From: UBA1258 sp963643225
Lineage (GTDB): Bacteria; Bacillota; Clostridia; Lachnospirales; Lachnospiraceae
Length of the DNA: 64,000 bases
NCBI GenBank assembly: GCA_963643225.1
Contig: CAVIIX010000003.1
Span: forward strand, 73,377-137,376
Direction of reading: 5' to 3'
Both the position numbers and the translations under genes were made by a program. The notes below the pieces were generated by a model that was not told the DNA's origin, did no database searches, and saw only the letters and a list, made by a program, of their open reading frames with translations. Shown piece by piece: positions 42,911 through 52,250 of this stretch (its first letter is position 1; each line of letters begins with the position of its first letter).

Positions 42911-43174
42911 TTATTCTCCAAGACCGCTTTCAACGACTTGTACAAGCTTAGCTAAAGCTTCCTCCTCGTCCTCGCCCTCGCAGACAAATTCAATTTCATC
43001 ACCACATTTAACACAGGCTCCGAGAACGCTTAATACACTCTTAGCATTAGCCGTGTTTTCACGATACGAAAATGTAATTAAGGATTTAAACTGCATTGCT
43101 TCCTTACATAGGATGCCTGCGGGTCTTAGGTGTAGCCCTGTAGGATTTTTAATTGTAACTTTCTGGCTTACCAT
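42911..43174 (-). CDS. HPr-family phosphocarrier protein
   Basis: 87 residues, full HPr length. His15 lies in P-T-G-L-H-L-R-P-A-G and Ser46 in A-N-A-K-S-V-L-S-V-L, so both the PTS phosphorylation site and the HPr kinase site of Gram-positive bacteria are kept. It would pass phosphate from enzyme I to EIIA proteins and take part in carbon catabolite control; because His15 is present it is not a Crh. An unusually acidic C-terminal part (E-G-E-D-E-E-E) is noted. ATG with GGAGG ten bases upstream, promoter at 43225-43253, terminator after the gene; no other PTS gene is nearby. Confidence 0.88.
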   Translation of the reverse strand: MVSQKVTIKNPTGLHLRPAGILCKEAMQFKSLITFSYRENTANAKSVLSVLGACVKCGDEIEFVCEGEDEEEALAKLVQVVESGLGE

Positions 43175-43224
43175 CTGTAAATTGCCTCCATATGATTAGT
43201 GCACTTGCGCTTACATACGTGTTA

Positions 43225-43253
43225 ACTATATCATCTTTTAAATGTAAGGGCAA
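43225..43253 (-). promoter_or_regulatory. SigA promoter for the HPr gene
   Basis: Minus-strand TTGCCC (43248-43253), 17 bases, TATAGT (43225-43230), directly after the stop of the acyltransferase gene and about 50 bases before the HPr ATG. Confidence 0.45.
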
Positions 43254-43254
43254 G

Positions 43255-44310
43255 TTAAAGTTCTATAAATTTAAAGATCTTGATTCTTACAAAATCTATT
43301 ATAGTGCCTGCTGCGTAAACAATTAAAACAGCAAGCATTAATCTTCCTAAAAATTCCATAGTAGAAAGTCCTAAAATATCGTATATGCCAAGCCATTTTA
43401 CCCAGTTATACCGCATGCATAAATTTTCATGACACAGATATACGCCAAGTGCCATTGGCGAAAGAAAACATATTATTTTTGATGCTTTTTCTCCCATGGG
43501 CTTTTTGTTTAAAAAGCATGCAAAAATGCCGACTGAGGCAAAAAGCGGAAACATATGGTTATAATCCATGCTGACGCGTGAAATTTCATATAAACGAGAA
43601 AATTTTTCATTTACAAAACCAATGGCTCCGCATTCAAAAAGTATTAAAAAGCTCGCTGCAAAATAAAGCAGTGCCCCGCGATAAGGATTTGTCAGATGCT
43701 TAAAGCCGTATAGCTTAAAATAAGCACCGATTAAAAAGACAATCAAAAACCAAAGCATGCTGTAGCCTGCTTCGTCCTCCATAAAGCTAAAGGGTAAAAA
43801 GCTTTTAAAGAAGCATTCATATATTAAAAGCGCAATTATCATTGTGCCAAACTGCTTTTGTGTAAGAGCCTTTACTCCAAAAGAAATCAACGGCTGCAGC
43901 ATGTAAATCACTATGTATGAGGTCATAAACCAGTAAAGCTTCATGTGCACAGGGAAAATCGCATGCAGAATAAAATATAAATTGATTTCCTCACCTACAT
44001 CTATATTAAAGATCAGACACACAAGCAGGGTGCCAAGAGAATAAAAAATGCACTGAGCCACCAGGGAAATAAGTCTTCTTATTTTGAATTTTGAATCAAT
44101 TAAAAAATATCCGGAAATTAAAATAAAGATATTTACGGAAGATATGGAAAGCGCCTCAAAAGTCCAGGCAATAGCAGCATTTACGGCATTGCCTTCAGTA
44201 AGGCTTTTTAGATTTTCACCCTTCGAAAGAGCATGCAAAAATATAATCATAATCATGCTTATTATTCTTAAAAGCTCGATATTTGCATTTCGTTTTTTTG
44301 TTTCTGTCAT
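43255..44310 (-). CDS. Acyltransferase family 3 membrane O-acyltransferase
   Basis: 351 residues with about ten membrane helices. The N-terminal R-N-x-N-I-E-L-L-R-I-I-S-M-x-M-I-I-F-L-H-A is the acyltransferase-3 signature, with the essential His in the first helix. Such enzymes O-acetylate surface sugars or other exported substrates. No fused SGNH domain, so it may work with one of the separate SGNH proteins in the window (inference). It follows manC by 19 bases in the same direction, tying it to the glycan functions. ATG with AAGG upstream. Confidence 0.82.
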   Translation of the reverse strand: MTETKKRNANIELLRIISMIMIIFLHALSKGENLKSLTEGNAVNAAIAWTFEALSISSVNIFILISGYFLIDSKFKIRRLISLVAQCIFYSLGTLLVCLIFNIDVGEEINLYFILHAIFPVHMKLYWFMTSYIVIYMLQPLISFGVKALTQKQFGTMIIALLIYECFFKSFLPFSFMEDEAGYSMLWFLIVFLIGAYFKLYGFKHLTNPYRGALLYFAASFLILFECGAIGFVNEKFSRLYEISRVSMDYNHMFPLFASVGIFACFLNKKPMGEKASKIICFLSPMALGVYLCHENLCMRYNWVKWLGIYDILGLSTMEFLGRLMLAVLIVYAAGTIIDFVRIKIFKFIEL

Positions 44311-44329
44311 AATTTGCCTTATCTTTTGT

Positions 44330-45637
44330 TTATAATTTGTACTTGATCTTATCGTTAACGTCTATTTCAGTACCAATCTGCACTTCCATTACCTTTAATA
44401 AAGTATTTGCCTTAAGGGTATGCTTACAGCCCCGAGGGAGGCTTACTACATCTCCCGGTTTAACCCTTTTCTCTTCCCCGTCAATAACCGCTAAGCCTTC
44501 GCCCTCGATTACAGTCCATATTTCATCACGTCTTTCATGACTGTGATAATTCATGGAATGCCCCGGGTTAAGGGTTACCTTTAATGTAATACCGTTTTCT
44601 TCAACATCAACTACCTTGTAGCTTCCCCAGGATTTTTCTCCATACATTACAGGGCCTTCAAGCTTATCAACAAAGGGCTTCATGTAGCTTGACTGATGCT
44701 TATCTGCCACTAAAATTCCGTCAGCACTTGCAGACACCACCACATTTTTAAGTCCCATTGCAAGCACCGGCACGTCCATTTCGTTTATCACGTAGGCATT
44801 TTCGCAGGTATCGTCCATTAAAACATTTCCTAAGGCCTTATCCTTCATTACATATGTCAGCGTTTCCCAGGTACCTATGTCCATCCAGGATCCGTCAAAG
44901 GAAACAGCCTTTATAGATTTTTCTTTTTCTACAACTGCGTAGTCTATGCTTATTTTATTGAGCAGGCTATATTTATTCCTTAAATCCGTAAAATCAGTAA
45001 AATCCATTAATTCATGGGATTTTTTAATCATATAATTTAGTTTAAAGCCAAATACGCCGCCATTCCATAGGGCGCCCCTTGCTACTAAAGCTTTTGCCCC
45101 CTCTAAATCAGGCTTTTCTTTAAATTCAAGCACCTCCCCTTTGGAGTCAGTTAAAATGTATCCGTATTTTTCACTTGGATATGTAGGCTTTATGCCCATA
45201 AGGGTAATGTTTTTATTACCGGTTTCCACTTCAGCGGCAATCTTCTTTATTGTTTCGAAATAATCTCTTTCGACGTAGGGGTCCACCGGACACACTACCA
45301 CAGTTTCATCCATGGAAACCTTCATTTCATCCTTAAGAAAATTACAGGCAAGGGAAATTGCAGGGAATGTGTCACGCCTGTCAGGTTCAATACAGATGTT
45401 TACTTTATCTCCCAGCTGATTAATAAGGCAGGCCGCCTGTCTTTTGCTTGTAGCAATTGTAATCTGTGTATTTTCCTCTTGAAACGCTTCTTTAAGCCCA
45501 TGGTATATGCACTGCACCATGGACTCATATTCTCCCGCATCGTTTTTAAAAATTTTTAAAAACTGTTTACTTCTTACGTCATTGGATAAAGGCCAGAGAC
45601 GTTTCCCAGAACCCCCGGATAATAAAATAATCTGCAA
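44330..45637 (-). CDS. manC: Mannose-1-phosphate guanylyltransferase (with cupin isomerase-like domain)
   Basis: 435 residues in two parts. The guanylyltransferase domain has L-S-G-G-S-G-K-R-L-W-P-L-S (GTP site), F-K-E-K-P and W-N-G-G-V-F-G-F; the C-terminal cupin (about 330-435) has the P-G-H-S-M-N-Y-H-S-H-E-R-R-D-E-I-W metal-binding block of type II phosphomannose isomerases. It makes GDP-mannose, the substrate of gmd. TTG start with AAGGAG seven bases before. The spacer between domains is slightly shorter than in full bifunctional enzymes of about 470 residues, so isomerase activity is uncertain. Confidence 0.87.
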   Translation of the reverse strand: MQIILLSGGSGKRLWPLSNDVRSKQFLKIFKNDAGEYESMVQCIYHGLKEAFQEENTQITIATSKRQAACLINQLGDKVNICIEPDRRDTFPAISLACNFLKDEMKVSMDETVVVCPVDPYVERDYFETIKKIAAEVETGNKNITLMGIKPTYPSEKYGYILTDSKGEVLEFKEKPDLEGAKALVARGALWNGGVFGFKLNYMIKKSHELMDFTDFTDLRNKYSLLNKISIDYAVVEKEKSIKAVSFDGSWMDIGTWETLTYVMKDKALGNVLMDDTCENAYVINEMDVPVLAMGLKNVVVSASADGILVADKHQSSYMKPFVDKLEGPVMYGEKSWGSYKVVDVEENGITLKVTLNPGHSMNYHSHERRDEIWTVIEGEGLAVIDGEEKRVKPGDVVSLPRGCKHTLKANTLLKVMEVQIGTEIDVNDKIKYKL

Positions 45638-45658
45638 GGTTTACTCCTTAGTTTATAT

Positions 45659-46627
45659 CTAATTTATTTCAACTATACCAATGCTGCCCTGATAAGCAGG
45701 TGTAAATATGTGTTCAATTGCATTCTGACTAATCGGAGCCTCAAGTGGGTAATGAATATGAGCTGCAAGAACTGCCAGAATGGGTGATTCATCCTCATAA
45801 ATCATATCTATAAATTCAGCAGTGTATTCATTAGGCGCGTATGCTGCGTCATTTCCCCAGTAAAGAAGTCTACCGCCACGCTTGTCCATACTAAGCTCGT
45901 ACAAAGCATCAAAATCCTCTAAAGCAATAGGCACATGAGTCGCCACCACAATGGGTTTATTTAAAGAAACAGCATCCCGTAACGTAATTATCCCATCTTC
46001 AGTAATGTCCATATAGCTTTTATTTATACCCACTACCACTACTTTTCCAAGGTCATAAGCAAAAACATCCTCGTATTCACAGATTTTCTTTTGCCGCTCT
46101 ATTGCCGCCCCTTCATCCTGTATTTCAAGCCAGTAAGGCATAAGGTCATGGTCGGAGCGAAGATAAATAAAGGGTTTATTGATTTTATCAAAAAATTCCT
46201 TTAATGCCTGGCAGTTAGCTTCAGAATTAAAATCAATTATATCCCCGGCAAAGACAATTAAATCAGTATCAAGGCTGTTTAATATATCCGGAAGCTTTAA
46301 CAGTCGTTCATAGGCAGTTAATCCTGCAAAACAAAAATCTGTTTCAATTCTTGAATTAATGGTTGCCTCGTTGTCTTCTAAAACCTCGAAATTAGAAATC
46401 GCTGCGTGAAGGTCGTTTACCACGATAATCTTGTAGCTTTCCTTAACCTCAGGTAATTCAAGCTTAACAATTTCTGCTGTATAAGAATTTTTATTTAATA
46501 TTTCTGAATTCGACTTTTCTTTATAGCCACAGCCACACAGGAAAAGACACCCTAAAAACATTAGTTTTATTAAAAGGCGCTCGGACTTAAGTCTAAGCGC
46601 CCTGTCTAAAGATTTAATTTGTTTCAC
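45659..46627 (-). CDS. Calcineurin-like metallophosphoesterase lipoprotein
   Basis: 322 residues. N-terminal basic region, hydrophobic stretch and lipobox F-L-C-G-C (about residues 29-33) suggest a lipid-anchored extracellular protein. The five metallophosphatase blocks are visible in order: N-D-L-H, G-D-I-I-D, R-S-D-H-D (in place of G-N-H), T-H-V-P and A-H-I-H. GTG start with AAGGA at good spacing. It lies between glmM and manC with about 10-20 bp gaps, so it is probably co-transcribed. Its substrate is unknown; a phosphodiester in a wall polymer is one possibility. Confidence 0.78.
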   Translation of the reverse strand: MKQIKSLDRALRLKSERLLIKLMFLGCLFLCGCGYKEKSNSEILNKNSYTAEIVKLELPEVKESYKIIVVNDLHAAISNFEVLEDNEATINSRIETDFCFAGLTAYERLLKLPDILNSLDTDLIVFAGDIIDFNSEANCQALKEFFDKINKPFIYLRSDHDLMPYWLEIQDEGAAIERQKKICEYEDVFAYDLGKVVVVGINKSYMDITEDGIITLRDAVSLNKPIVVATHVPIALEDFDALYELSMDKRGGRLLYWGNDAAYAPNEYTAEFIDMIYEDESPILAVLAAHIHYPLEAPISQNAIEHIFTPAYQGSIGIVEIN

Positions 46628-46638
46628 TTTTAAATTCC

Positions 46639-47988
46639 TTAAAGCATTACTTCTTCGATTAATGAAGCAAGCTTCTTTGCTTCATCAAGAATAAGCTCCC
46701 TGTCATTACCTTCAATCATAACTCTTACTAAGGGTTCTGTGCCTGAAGGACGGATTAATACCCTGCCCCTTCCGGCAAATTTAGCCGTAAGCTCTTTAAT
46801 GGCCTCTGCAATTTCAGGGTATTCCATGTAGGTTTCCTTTTTGTGATTGGGAACGTGAGCTCCTACAAGTGCCTGAGGCAAGATTTCCACAATCTTGGCA
46901 AGCTCTGATAAAGGCTTACCGGTTTCCACCATTACTTCTAATAAGTGAAGGGCTGATAATAATCCGTCACCTGTTGTATTGTCATCAAGGAAAATAATGT
47001 GACCTGACTGTTCCCCTCCAAGGTTTGCACCGATTTCCTTCATGCGCTCCAGTACATATCTGTCACCCACTTTAGTCTGCTCGATGTGAAGCTTTTCTCT
47101 TTCACCCATCTGGAAGAAGCCTAAATTACTCATAACGGTTGCTACTATGGTATTCTTCTTTAATGAGCCTTTTTCTTTCATGTAGTTACCGATGATACCC
47201 ATAATCTGGTCACCGTTAACTTCCTTACCGTTTTCGTCTACGGCAAGTAATCTGTCGGCATCACCGTCAAAAGCAAGTCCTACATTTGCCTTTTCGTATA
47301 CTACTCTTGCCATAAGCTCTTCCATATGGGTAGAGCCGCAATTTGCATTAATATTGGTGCCGTCTGGAGCGTTGTGAATCGGAATAACCGTTGCACCAAG
47401 CTCCTTTAAGGCTTCAACGGAAGTATAATAGGCTGCGCCTTCAGCGGTGTCCACAACGATTCGTAAGCCTGTTAAATCGGCATTTATCGCTTTAATTGAA
47501 TGATTAATGTATTCTTCTCTTGCATCGGTTCTGTATTTCACCTTGCCAACCCCTGCACCGATAGGAAACTTAACTCCCTGCATTTCTGATTTAATCAAGG
47601 CTTCGATTTCATCTTCCAAAGCATCCGGAAGCTTATAGCCGTTTCCGTCAAAAAATTTAATACCGTTAAATTCAACTGGGTTGTGGGATGCGGAAATAAC
47701 TACTCCTGCATCCACCTTATATTTCTTGGTTAAATACGCAATTGCAGGAGTAGGAAGCACGCCGACATATACGCAGTTGGCGCCTACCGAACAGGCACCT
47801 GCCATAAGTGCATTGGCAAGCATGTCTCCTGAAATTCTTGTATCACAGCCCACCATAATTGTAGGCTTGTGCTGATTTTCTTTGCTCAAAACACATGCCC
47901 CTGCCTGACCTAATTTTAAGGCAAGATCTGGAGTGAGCTCTTCATTGGCTACTCCTCTGACGCCGTCTGTACCAAACATTCTGCTCAT
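46639..47988 (-). CDS. glmM: Phosphoglucosamine mutase
   Basis: 449 residues, full GlmM length. Active-site Ser101 is in V-V-I-S-A-S-H-N-P, the metal loop is D-G-D-A-D-R, the sugar loop G-G-E-Q-S-G-H and the phosphate loop R-P-S-G-T-E-P-L-V-R-V-M. It converts glucosamine-6-phosphate to glucosamine-1-phosphate for UDP-GlcNAc, which feeds peptidoglycan as well as pseB and pglF. It follows cdaR by three bases, the conserved Bacillota arrangement cdaA-cdaR-glmM, in which GlmM also inhibits CdaA. Confidence 0.95.
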   Translation of the reverse strand: MSRMFGTDGVRGVANEELTPDLALKLGQAGACVLSKENQHKPTIMVGCDTRISGDMLANALMAGACSVGANCVYVGVLPTPAIAYLTKKYKVDAGVVISASHNPVEFNGIKFFDGNGYKLPDALEDEIEALIKSEMQGVKFPIGAGVGKVKYRTDAREEYINHSIKAINADLTGLRIVVDTAEGAAYYTSVEALKELGATVIPIHNAPDGTNINANCGSTHMEELMARVVYEKANVGLAFDGDADRLLAVDENGKEVNGDQIMGIIGNYMKEKGSLKKNTIVATVMSNLGFFQMGEREKLHIEQTKVGDRYVLERMKEIGANLGGEQSGHIIFLDDNTTGDGLLSALHLLEVMVETGKPLSELAKIVEILPQALVGAHVPNHKKETYMEYPEIAEAIKELTAKFAGRGRVLIRPSGTEPLVRVMIEGNDRELILDEAKKLASLIEEVML

Positions 47989-47991
47989 AAA

Positions 47992-49314
47992 TTATTCCTC
48001 GTTTTTCGTAAGTTTAACTTTTATACCAATGGAGTCGTTACAGCTAACGGCTTCAGGTAAATCCATCACAAGATATAAGTTGTAAATGCCCTCTTCAAAT
48101 TCCACGGAATCCTTCAAAAGAATATAGTCTTCAAAATCCACGCGGAAGTTAAGCTCTGATACCTGAAGCTTTTCAAGATCCTGGGCAAGACCTGTAAGTG
48201 TAAAGCTGATGCTGTCATCCTTGTCAAGCACAGCTGCGCTAAAGCCTTCAGGCACGTTTTCAATGCTTACATTTCGTAAATAGGTAGCGTAGGTCTCATC
48301 CGTTAATGGCTCGATATAAACTGTAATGGTAGCCTTTCCGTTATATGAAGCATCCCCAAGGCGGGTACCGTCAGGTAAGAAGTCTGCTATGTTAAGCACT
48401 ACCATCATGTCCCCTGCCTGGCCTGTAATGTTAAGCTCTGATGCAGGAATTCCTACGTAAGTGGTATTTTCAATTACAGACTGTGAGCCTGCAATAGTGA
48501 CAGTCTTTGGACTACATTCCATTTCCCCTGTAACTGCATAGCCCTCAGCCGGAAGACCGCTTGTGGAGTAATAAATCGGCACCTTTTTGGTGGCTAAAAT
48601 TTCAACGTCTACTCTGACGCTGTCTACGTTCATTTCAAGATTTGAATCGTCCACGGCATTACCGTCTGCATCATATAAAACAATGTCTGACTGAGTGGAA
48701 ATATCACTTGTAAAGCCTGTTACTTCAACGTCAACGTATGCCGATTTAATGGTTGAAATTACAGATTCAGGACCGCTTACACGCACCTGGTTCTGATTTG
48801 GCTCTACGTTGCCTAAAATAAAGCCGCTTTCAATTTCTCCGGAGGTGGTGGCCTGTAAAGGAAGCTGAATTGACTTTCTTTCTTCGATATTTACATACAT
48901 AGTATCGATGGATGCACGAATGCTGTCCACCTTGTCTGAATGCTTTGAAGTAGTAATTTCGATTGGAACGCTGGTGCCATCCTGTGAAAGCTTATTCATA
49001 TCCGCAGTAGCCACTACGTTATCGATGGTGGTGCCAAGCTCCTGAATGACGCTTCTGGGGGCCTTGATTACGACCGAGGAAATTACAGATGTATCGCTCA
49101 ATACATCAAGGGTTTTATTGTTATTTGTAATAGTGGAAGCATTCAATACTCTGACAGGGACATTTTTATAGGTCTGCGCAACAATAGGGTCAGTTACATT
49201 TACCACTACAAACCATAAGACTACCGCCACAATTAAGGACGCAATCTTAAGACCTAGGTTTTCCGTTATTTTCTGTTTTGTGAATTTTTCTTTAATTTTA
49301 AAGTTAGGTGTCAT
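47992..49314 (-). CDS. cdaR: YbbR-domain protein CdaR
   Basis: 440 residues: one N-terminal membrane helix (about 21-42), then four tandem YbbR-like beta domains outside the cell, each about 85-95 residues (recurring V-x-V-x-G-P/x-x-S-V/x-I motifs, e.g. V-R-V-S-G-P-E-S-V-I). It regulates the diadenylate cyclase CdaA through the membrane. The ATG overlaps the cdaA stop as ATGA. Four YbbR domains match the longer CdaR of Bacillus. Confidence 0.9.
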   Translation of the reverse strand: MTPNFKIKEKFTKQKITENLGLKIASLIVAVVLWFVVVNVTDPIVAQTYKNVPVRVLNASTITNNNKTLDVLSDTSVISSVVIKAPRSVIQELGTTIDNVVATADMNKLSQDGTSVPIEITTSKHSDKVDSIRASIDTMYVNIEERKSIQLPLQATTSGEIESGFILGNVEPNQNQVRVSGPESVISTIKSAYVDVEVTGFTSDISTQSDIVLYDADGNAVDDSNLEMNVDSVRVDVEILATKKVPIYYSTSGLPAEGYAVTGEMECSPKTVTIAGSQSVIENTTYVGIPASELNITGQAGDMMVVLNIADFLPDGTRLGDASYNGKATITVYIEPLTDETYATYLRNVSIENVPEGFSAAVLDKDDSISFTLTGLAQDLEKLQVSELNFRVDFEDYILLKDSVEFEEGIYNLYLVMDLPEAVSCNDSIGIKVKLTKNEE

Positions 49315-50183
49315 GCTTTCTTACCACCTTTCCCTTTAAAGAAATTATGCTTTTTTTCTTCGTCCTCAGGCTTATCCTGAATGAATTCAAGATAATGCCT
49401 TAAGGTCTCGTTATCAGAGCTTCTGATAAGCTCGCCTTCATAGGCGATGCTGATGCGTCCGGTTTCTTCAGAGACGATTATTGTTAAAGAATCCGTTACT
49501 TCAGAAATACCTACGCCTGCTCTGTGACGTGTACCAAGCTCCTTACTTAAAGAAAGATTTTCTGAAAGTGGAAGATAACAGGTAGCCGCTGTCACACGGT
49601 CGCCTCTTACTACAACTGCACCATCATGAAGAGGTGTATTGTGTTCAAAAATGTTAATTAAAAGCTGGCTCGAAACTACCGCATCCACTTCAATACCGGT
49701 GCGTTCCACATCGCCTAAGGAATTGTTCTGTTCTATTACGATTAAAGCGCCTGTTTTAACCTTAGCCATTTCGTTGCAGGCACGTATAATTTCCTGAATG
49801 GTATGGTCTGAAAACCTTCCTTCGCTACCACGGTTTCCATCAAAAAAAATGACTGAAGATAGGAAGTTTTTCTTACCCAACTGTTCAAGAGCTTTTCTTA
49901 ATTCTGGCTGAAATACCACCACAATGACCGTTGCCACGATAGAGAACAGCTTATTGGCAATCCAGAGGATAGTGGACATATCGAATAATTCTGCGAAAAG
50001 CAAAAACACTACAATTACAACTATACCTTTAAGTAAAGCGTAAGCCTTAGTGTTCTTTATCCATAGAAAAATCTCGTAAACCAAAAAGGCGATTACGAGT
50101 ATTTCTACAAAGTCTGTCCAGGATACTTCCGGCATATTGAATTTTTCAAAAGCTGAGCGCACAAATTCAATTATGTTTGCCAT
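49311..50183 (-). CDS. cdaA: Diadenylate cyclase CdaA
   Basis: 290 residues: three N-terminal membrane helices (about 26-41, 51-67, 73-92) and a DAC domain with the catalytic D-G-A at 187-189 and R-H-R at 219-221. It makes cyclic di-AMP, which controls potassium, osmotic and wall balance. A charged tail of about 20 residues follows. It starts the cdaA-cdaR-glmM block; the gene upstream (50190) ends six bases before. No c-di-AMP phosphodiesterase gene is seen in the window. Confidence 0.95.
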   Translation of the reverse strand: MANIIEFVRSAFEKFNMPEVSWTDFVEILVIAFLVYEIFLWIKNTKAYALLKGIVVIVVFLLFAELFDMSTILWIANKLFSIVATVIVVVFQPELRKALEQLGKKNFLSSVIFFDGNRGSEGRFSDHTIQEIIRACNEMAKVKTGALIVIEQNNSLGDVERTGIEVDAVVSSQLLINIFEHNTPLHDGAVVVRGDRVTAATCYLPLSENLSLSKELGTRHRAGVGISEVTDSLTIIVSEETGRISIAYEGELIRSSDNETLRHYLEFIQDKPEDEEKKHNFFKGKGGKKA

Positions 50184-50189
50184 TAATTT

Positions 50190-51347
50190 TTATTTTCTGT
50201 CCTCTCTTGGATTTCTATTTATACCATTCCGCATTGCTGCACTGGCTGCCTTATTTCTGACAGTCTCTCTTGCACGCGAAGCAGTATCACTGTTTTCCCT
50301 TGTATTAGCCGTGCGTCTTATAGGAGAAAAAGCCTCTGAAGCACCACTCGCAGGGCGTTTAGCCTTGGGATGGCTGCTTAAAGCTTTAACAGCTGAAGGC
50401 TTAGACGCTGTCGGTTTTTTATTAGTTTTTCTTTTGCCGTTATCGGATAATTTAACGGTGTTCTTAGGAACAGCTTTTACGTAATAATAATATTCGTCAT
50501 CTTCAAACTGAACCCTTTCAACACGATTATAGTCTAAGTCAAAGCAGAAATACTGTAATATTACATTAAGAATTATTGAAATTATTGTGCCAAGGAAGGC
50601 GCCGCCTAAGGAAACGTTTCCGTTAAGAGCTGAATTGGCAATTAAAATAATGAAAAAATCTGCAAGTGTGCCTGCGGCGATTGCAATTGCCCAGCTGTAG
50701 TTAATGGAAAGTCTTCTGATTACATAAACGATTAAAACAGTGGTGCAGAAAGCAACGATATAAACAATCATTGTCTTATCTGAAAACAGGCCGTCCACAA
50801 CATTCTTAAAAGCGCCAATTTCTATTGAAATGCCGCCGGCTTCACTGCCAGAAAAGCTGTCAACGCTTACGTTTATGTAGTGGAGCACAAAATAAACCAC
50901 TACGCCGCAGCCCACCGACACTATGGATGAAGGTGTTCCGATAAGACCCATTGCAACAGGCATTACATAAGGAATTTTAAACACAAAGGCTAAGGGTACC
51001 AAAAGTGCTGCAACCGAATCCTTTGAGGAAAATCTGAAATATAAAAGAAAGAGTATTAAGAATATTGCAAGCACTAAAATGCAGCATTCGAAAGAAAGTG
51101 CATAAACATGGGCCGTTGTAATGACTGCAAGTATTACAAGTGTTAAATTCATAGGAAGAAAGGAGCCTGCCAATGCCACGATTAAAGTGATGGCTGAATT
51201 TGAAAGACGGCTCATAAATCCGATTTGTGAATTTATTCTGCTTAATGCAATGAAGGTAAGTAAGAATTTAAGAACCGGTAAAATAAATACCTCGTTTTTA
51301 CCAACAAACTGTTTGATTTTTTCTTTTATTACAAATAATTGTTTCAT
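50190..51347 (-). CDS. Conserved membrane protein with basic C-terminal tail, unknown function
   Basis: 385 residues. About nine hydrophobic segments occupy residues 15-275; the last 90 residues are soluble, rich in Lys, Arg, Ser and Ala (K-R-K-T-N-K-K-P-T, R-A-R-E-T-V-R-N-K) and probably disordered. I do not recognise a family. Its place between cdaA and the 51348 gene, with a GAGGAA ribosome site right at the previous stop, suggests co-expression with the envelope block. The length and helix arrangement resemble integral-membrane components of unknown pathways in Lachnospiraceae. Confidence 0.6.
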   Translation of the reverse strand: MKQLFVIKEKIKQFVGKNEVFILPVLKFLLTFIALSRINSQIGFMSRLSNSAITLIVALAGSFLPMNLTLVILAVITTAHVYALSFECCILVLAIFLILFLLYFRFSSKDSVAALLVPLAFVFKIPYVMPVAMGLIGTPSSIVSVGCGVVVYFVLHYINVSVDSFSGSEAGGISIEIGAFKNVVDGLFSDKTMIVYIVAFCTTVLIVYVIRRLSINYSWAIAIAAGTLADFFIILIANSALNGNVSLGGAFLGTIISIILNVILQYFCFDLDYNRVERVQFEDDEYYYYVKAVPKNTVKLSDNGKRKTNKKPTASKPSAVKALSSHPKAKRPASGASEAFSPIRRTANTRENSDTASRARETVRNKAASAAMRNGINRNPREDRK

Positions 51348-51773
51348 TTATTCCTCTTCGCTTTCCAATGTATCTTCCGTATTATTCTCATTAACGTAAA
51401 GCGTTCCTAAAAGCTTTAAATTATTGAAATAACGTTTTAAATTGTGTTTTGCCTCACTGAATTTAACCGTAAAGGAAATGTAGACGATTACACAGTAAGA
51501 AACGGTGAAAACAACGTAATATTTTAAAACCCTTGTGGCAAATTCCAAAAGATCCGTTTTGTAAATATTGACCATAATGTTTTCAAAATCATAATAAATG
51601 TAGACACCAAAAACTATCATACATGCGATAGTGGCACATATGACAGCCTTTAATACCTGCAGACCTACATAGTCGCTTCTGAAGTGGCGTGCAACAGATT
51701 CGTTTTTTTTGCCTTCACCCTCTTCATAGGAAGCCATGCGGGTCATCAGTTTCACTCTTTTTTCATTTAGCAT
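51348..51773 (-). CDS. Small conserved membrane protein, unknown function
   Basis: 141 residues with a basic N-terminal 35 residues, two membrane helices (about 42-64 and 87-108), and an acidic end (E-D-T-L-E-S-E-E-E). I do not recognise it. The stop is directly followed by the 50190 gene's ATG, and it follows yvyF, so it belongs to the same operon. It is not FlgM or FlgN, which follow yvyF in Bacillus. Confidence 0.55.
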   Translation of the reverse strand: MLNEKRVKLMTRMASYEEGEGKKNESVARHFRSDYVGLQVLKAVICATIACMIVFGVYIYYDFENIMVNIYKTDLLEFATRVLKYYVVFTVSYCVIVYISFTVKFSEAKHNLKRYFNNLKLLGTLYVNENNTEDTLESEEE

Positions 51774-51814
51774 AACTCACCTGAAAATATATATTTCCCC
51801 CCGAATACAGGCTT

Positions 51815-52222
51815 TTAATTAAGGAAGCGCATACGGGGCGATTCTTTAACATCTTTCTTAACAGGAGGCTCAACGGGTGTCTTTTGTGCAATTGCCTGCT
51901 TAAAGCCGTTAGCCATCTCGTTTTTACATTTTTCGCAGAATCTGCCAAAACGAATTGTGGTGCCGCAGGATTCACAGGAAAGCTGTACCATTGAATCTTC
52001 AGAAAACTGAAGTCTTTCTTCTCTTAGCCACTGCTGAATCTGCTGTACTTCAACCTCACATTCTCTTGCCACTTCATGAATTCCGCAGCTTGCGTGATCC
52101 TGTATATATTTCTTTACCTCTTTGAATTTATCTTCCAAAGCCTCACGGCACGAAGGACAGGTAATTGGTCCTGATAAATAGTTAAACATTTTCCCACATT
52201 TTCTACAATTACGTACGTTCAT
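51815..52222 (-). CDS. YvyF-like flagellar operon protein
   Basis: 135 residues: two Cys4-type zinc ribbons (C-R-K-C...C-P-S-C near the N-terminus; C-E-S-C...C-E-K-C near residue 85) flanking a MerR/helix-turn-helix-like region (I-H-E-V-A-R-E-C-E-V-E-V-Q-Q-I-Q-Q-W-L-R-E), the layout of the YvyF/TIGR03826 family encoded with flagellar genes in Bacillota. The precise role is unsettled. The ATG at 52222 is preferred because GGAGGG lies just before it; a TTG four codons upstream contains that site. comFC lies just upstream, the order also found in Bacillus. Confidence 0.8.
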   Translation of the reverse strand: MNVRNCRKCGKMFNYLSGPITCPSCREALEDKFKEVKKYIQDHASCGIHEVARECEVEVQQIQQWLREERLQFSEDSMVQLSCESCGTTIRFGRFCEKCKNEMANGFKQAIAQKTPVEPPVKKDVKESPRMRFLN

Positions 52223-52250
52223 ATTTCCCTCCAAGGATTATTTTGAACTG

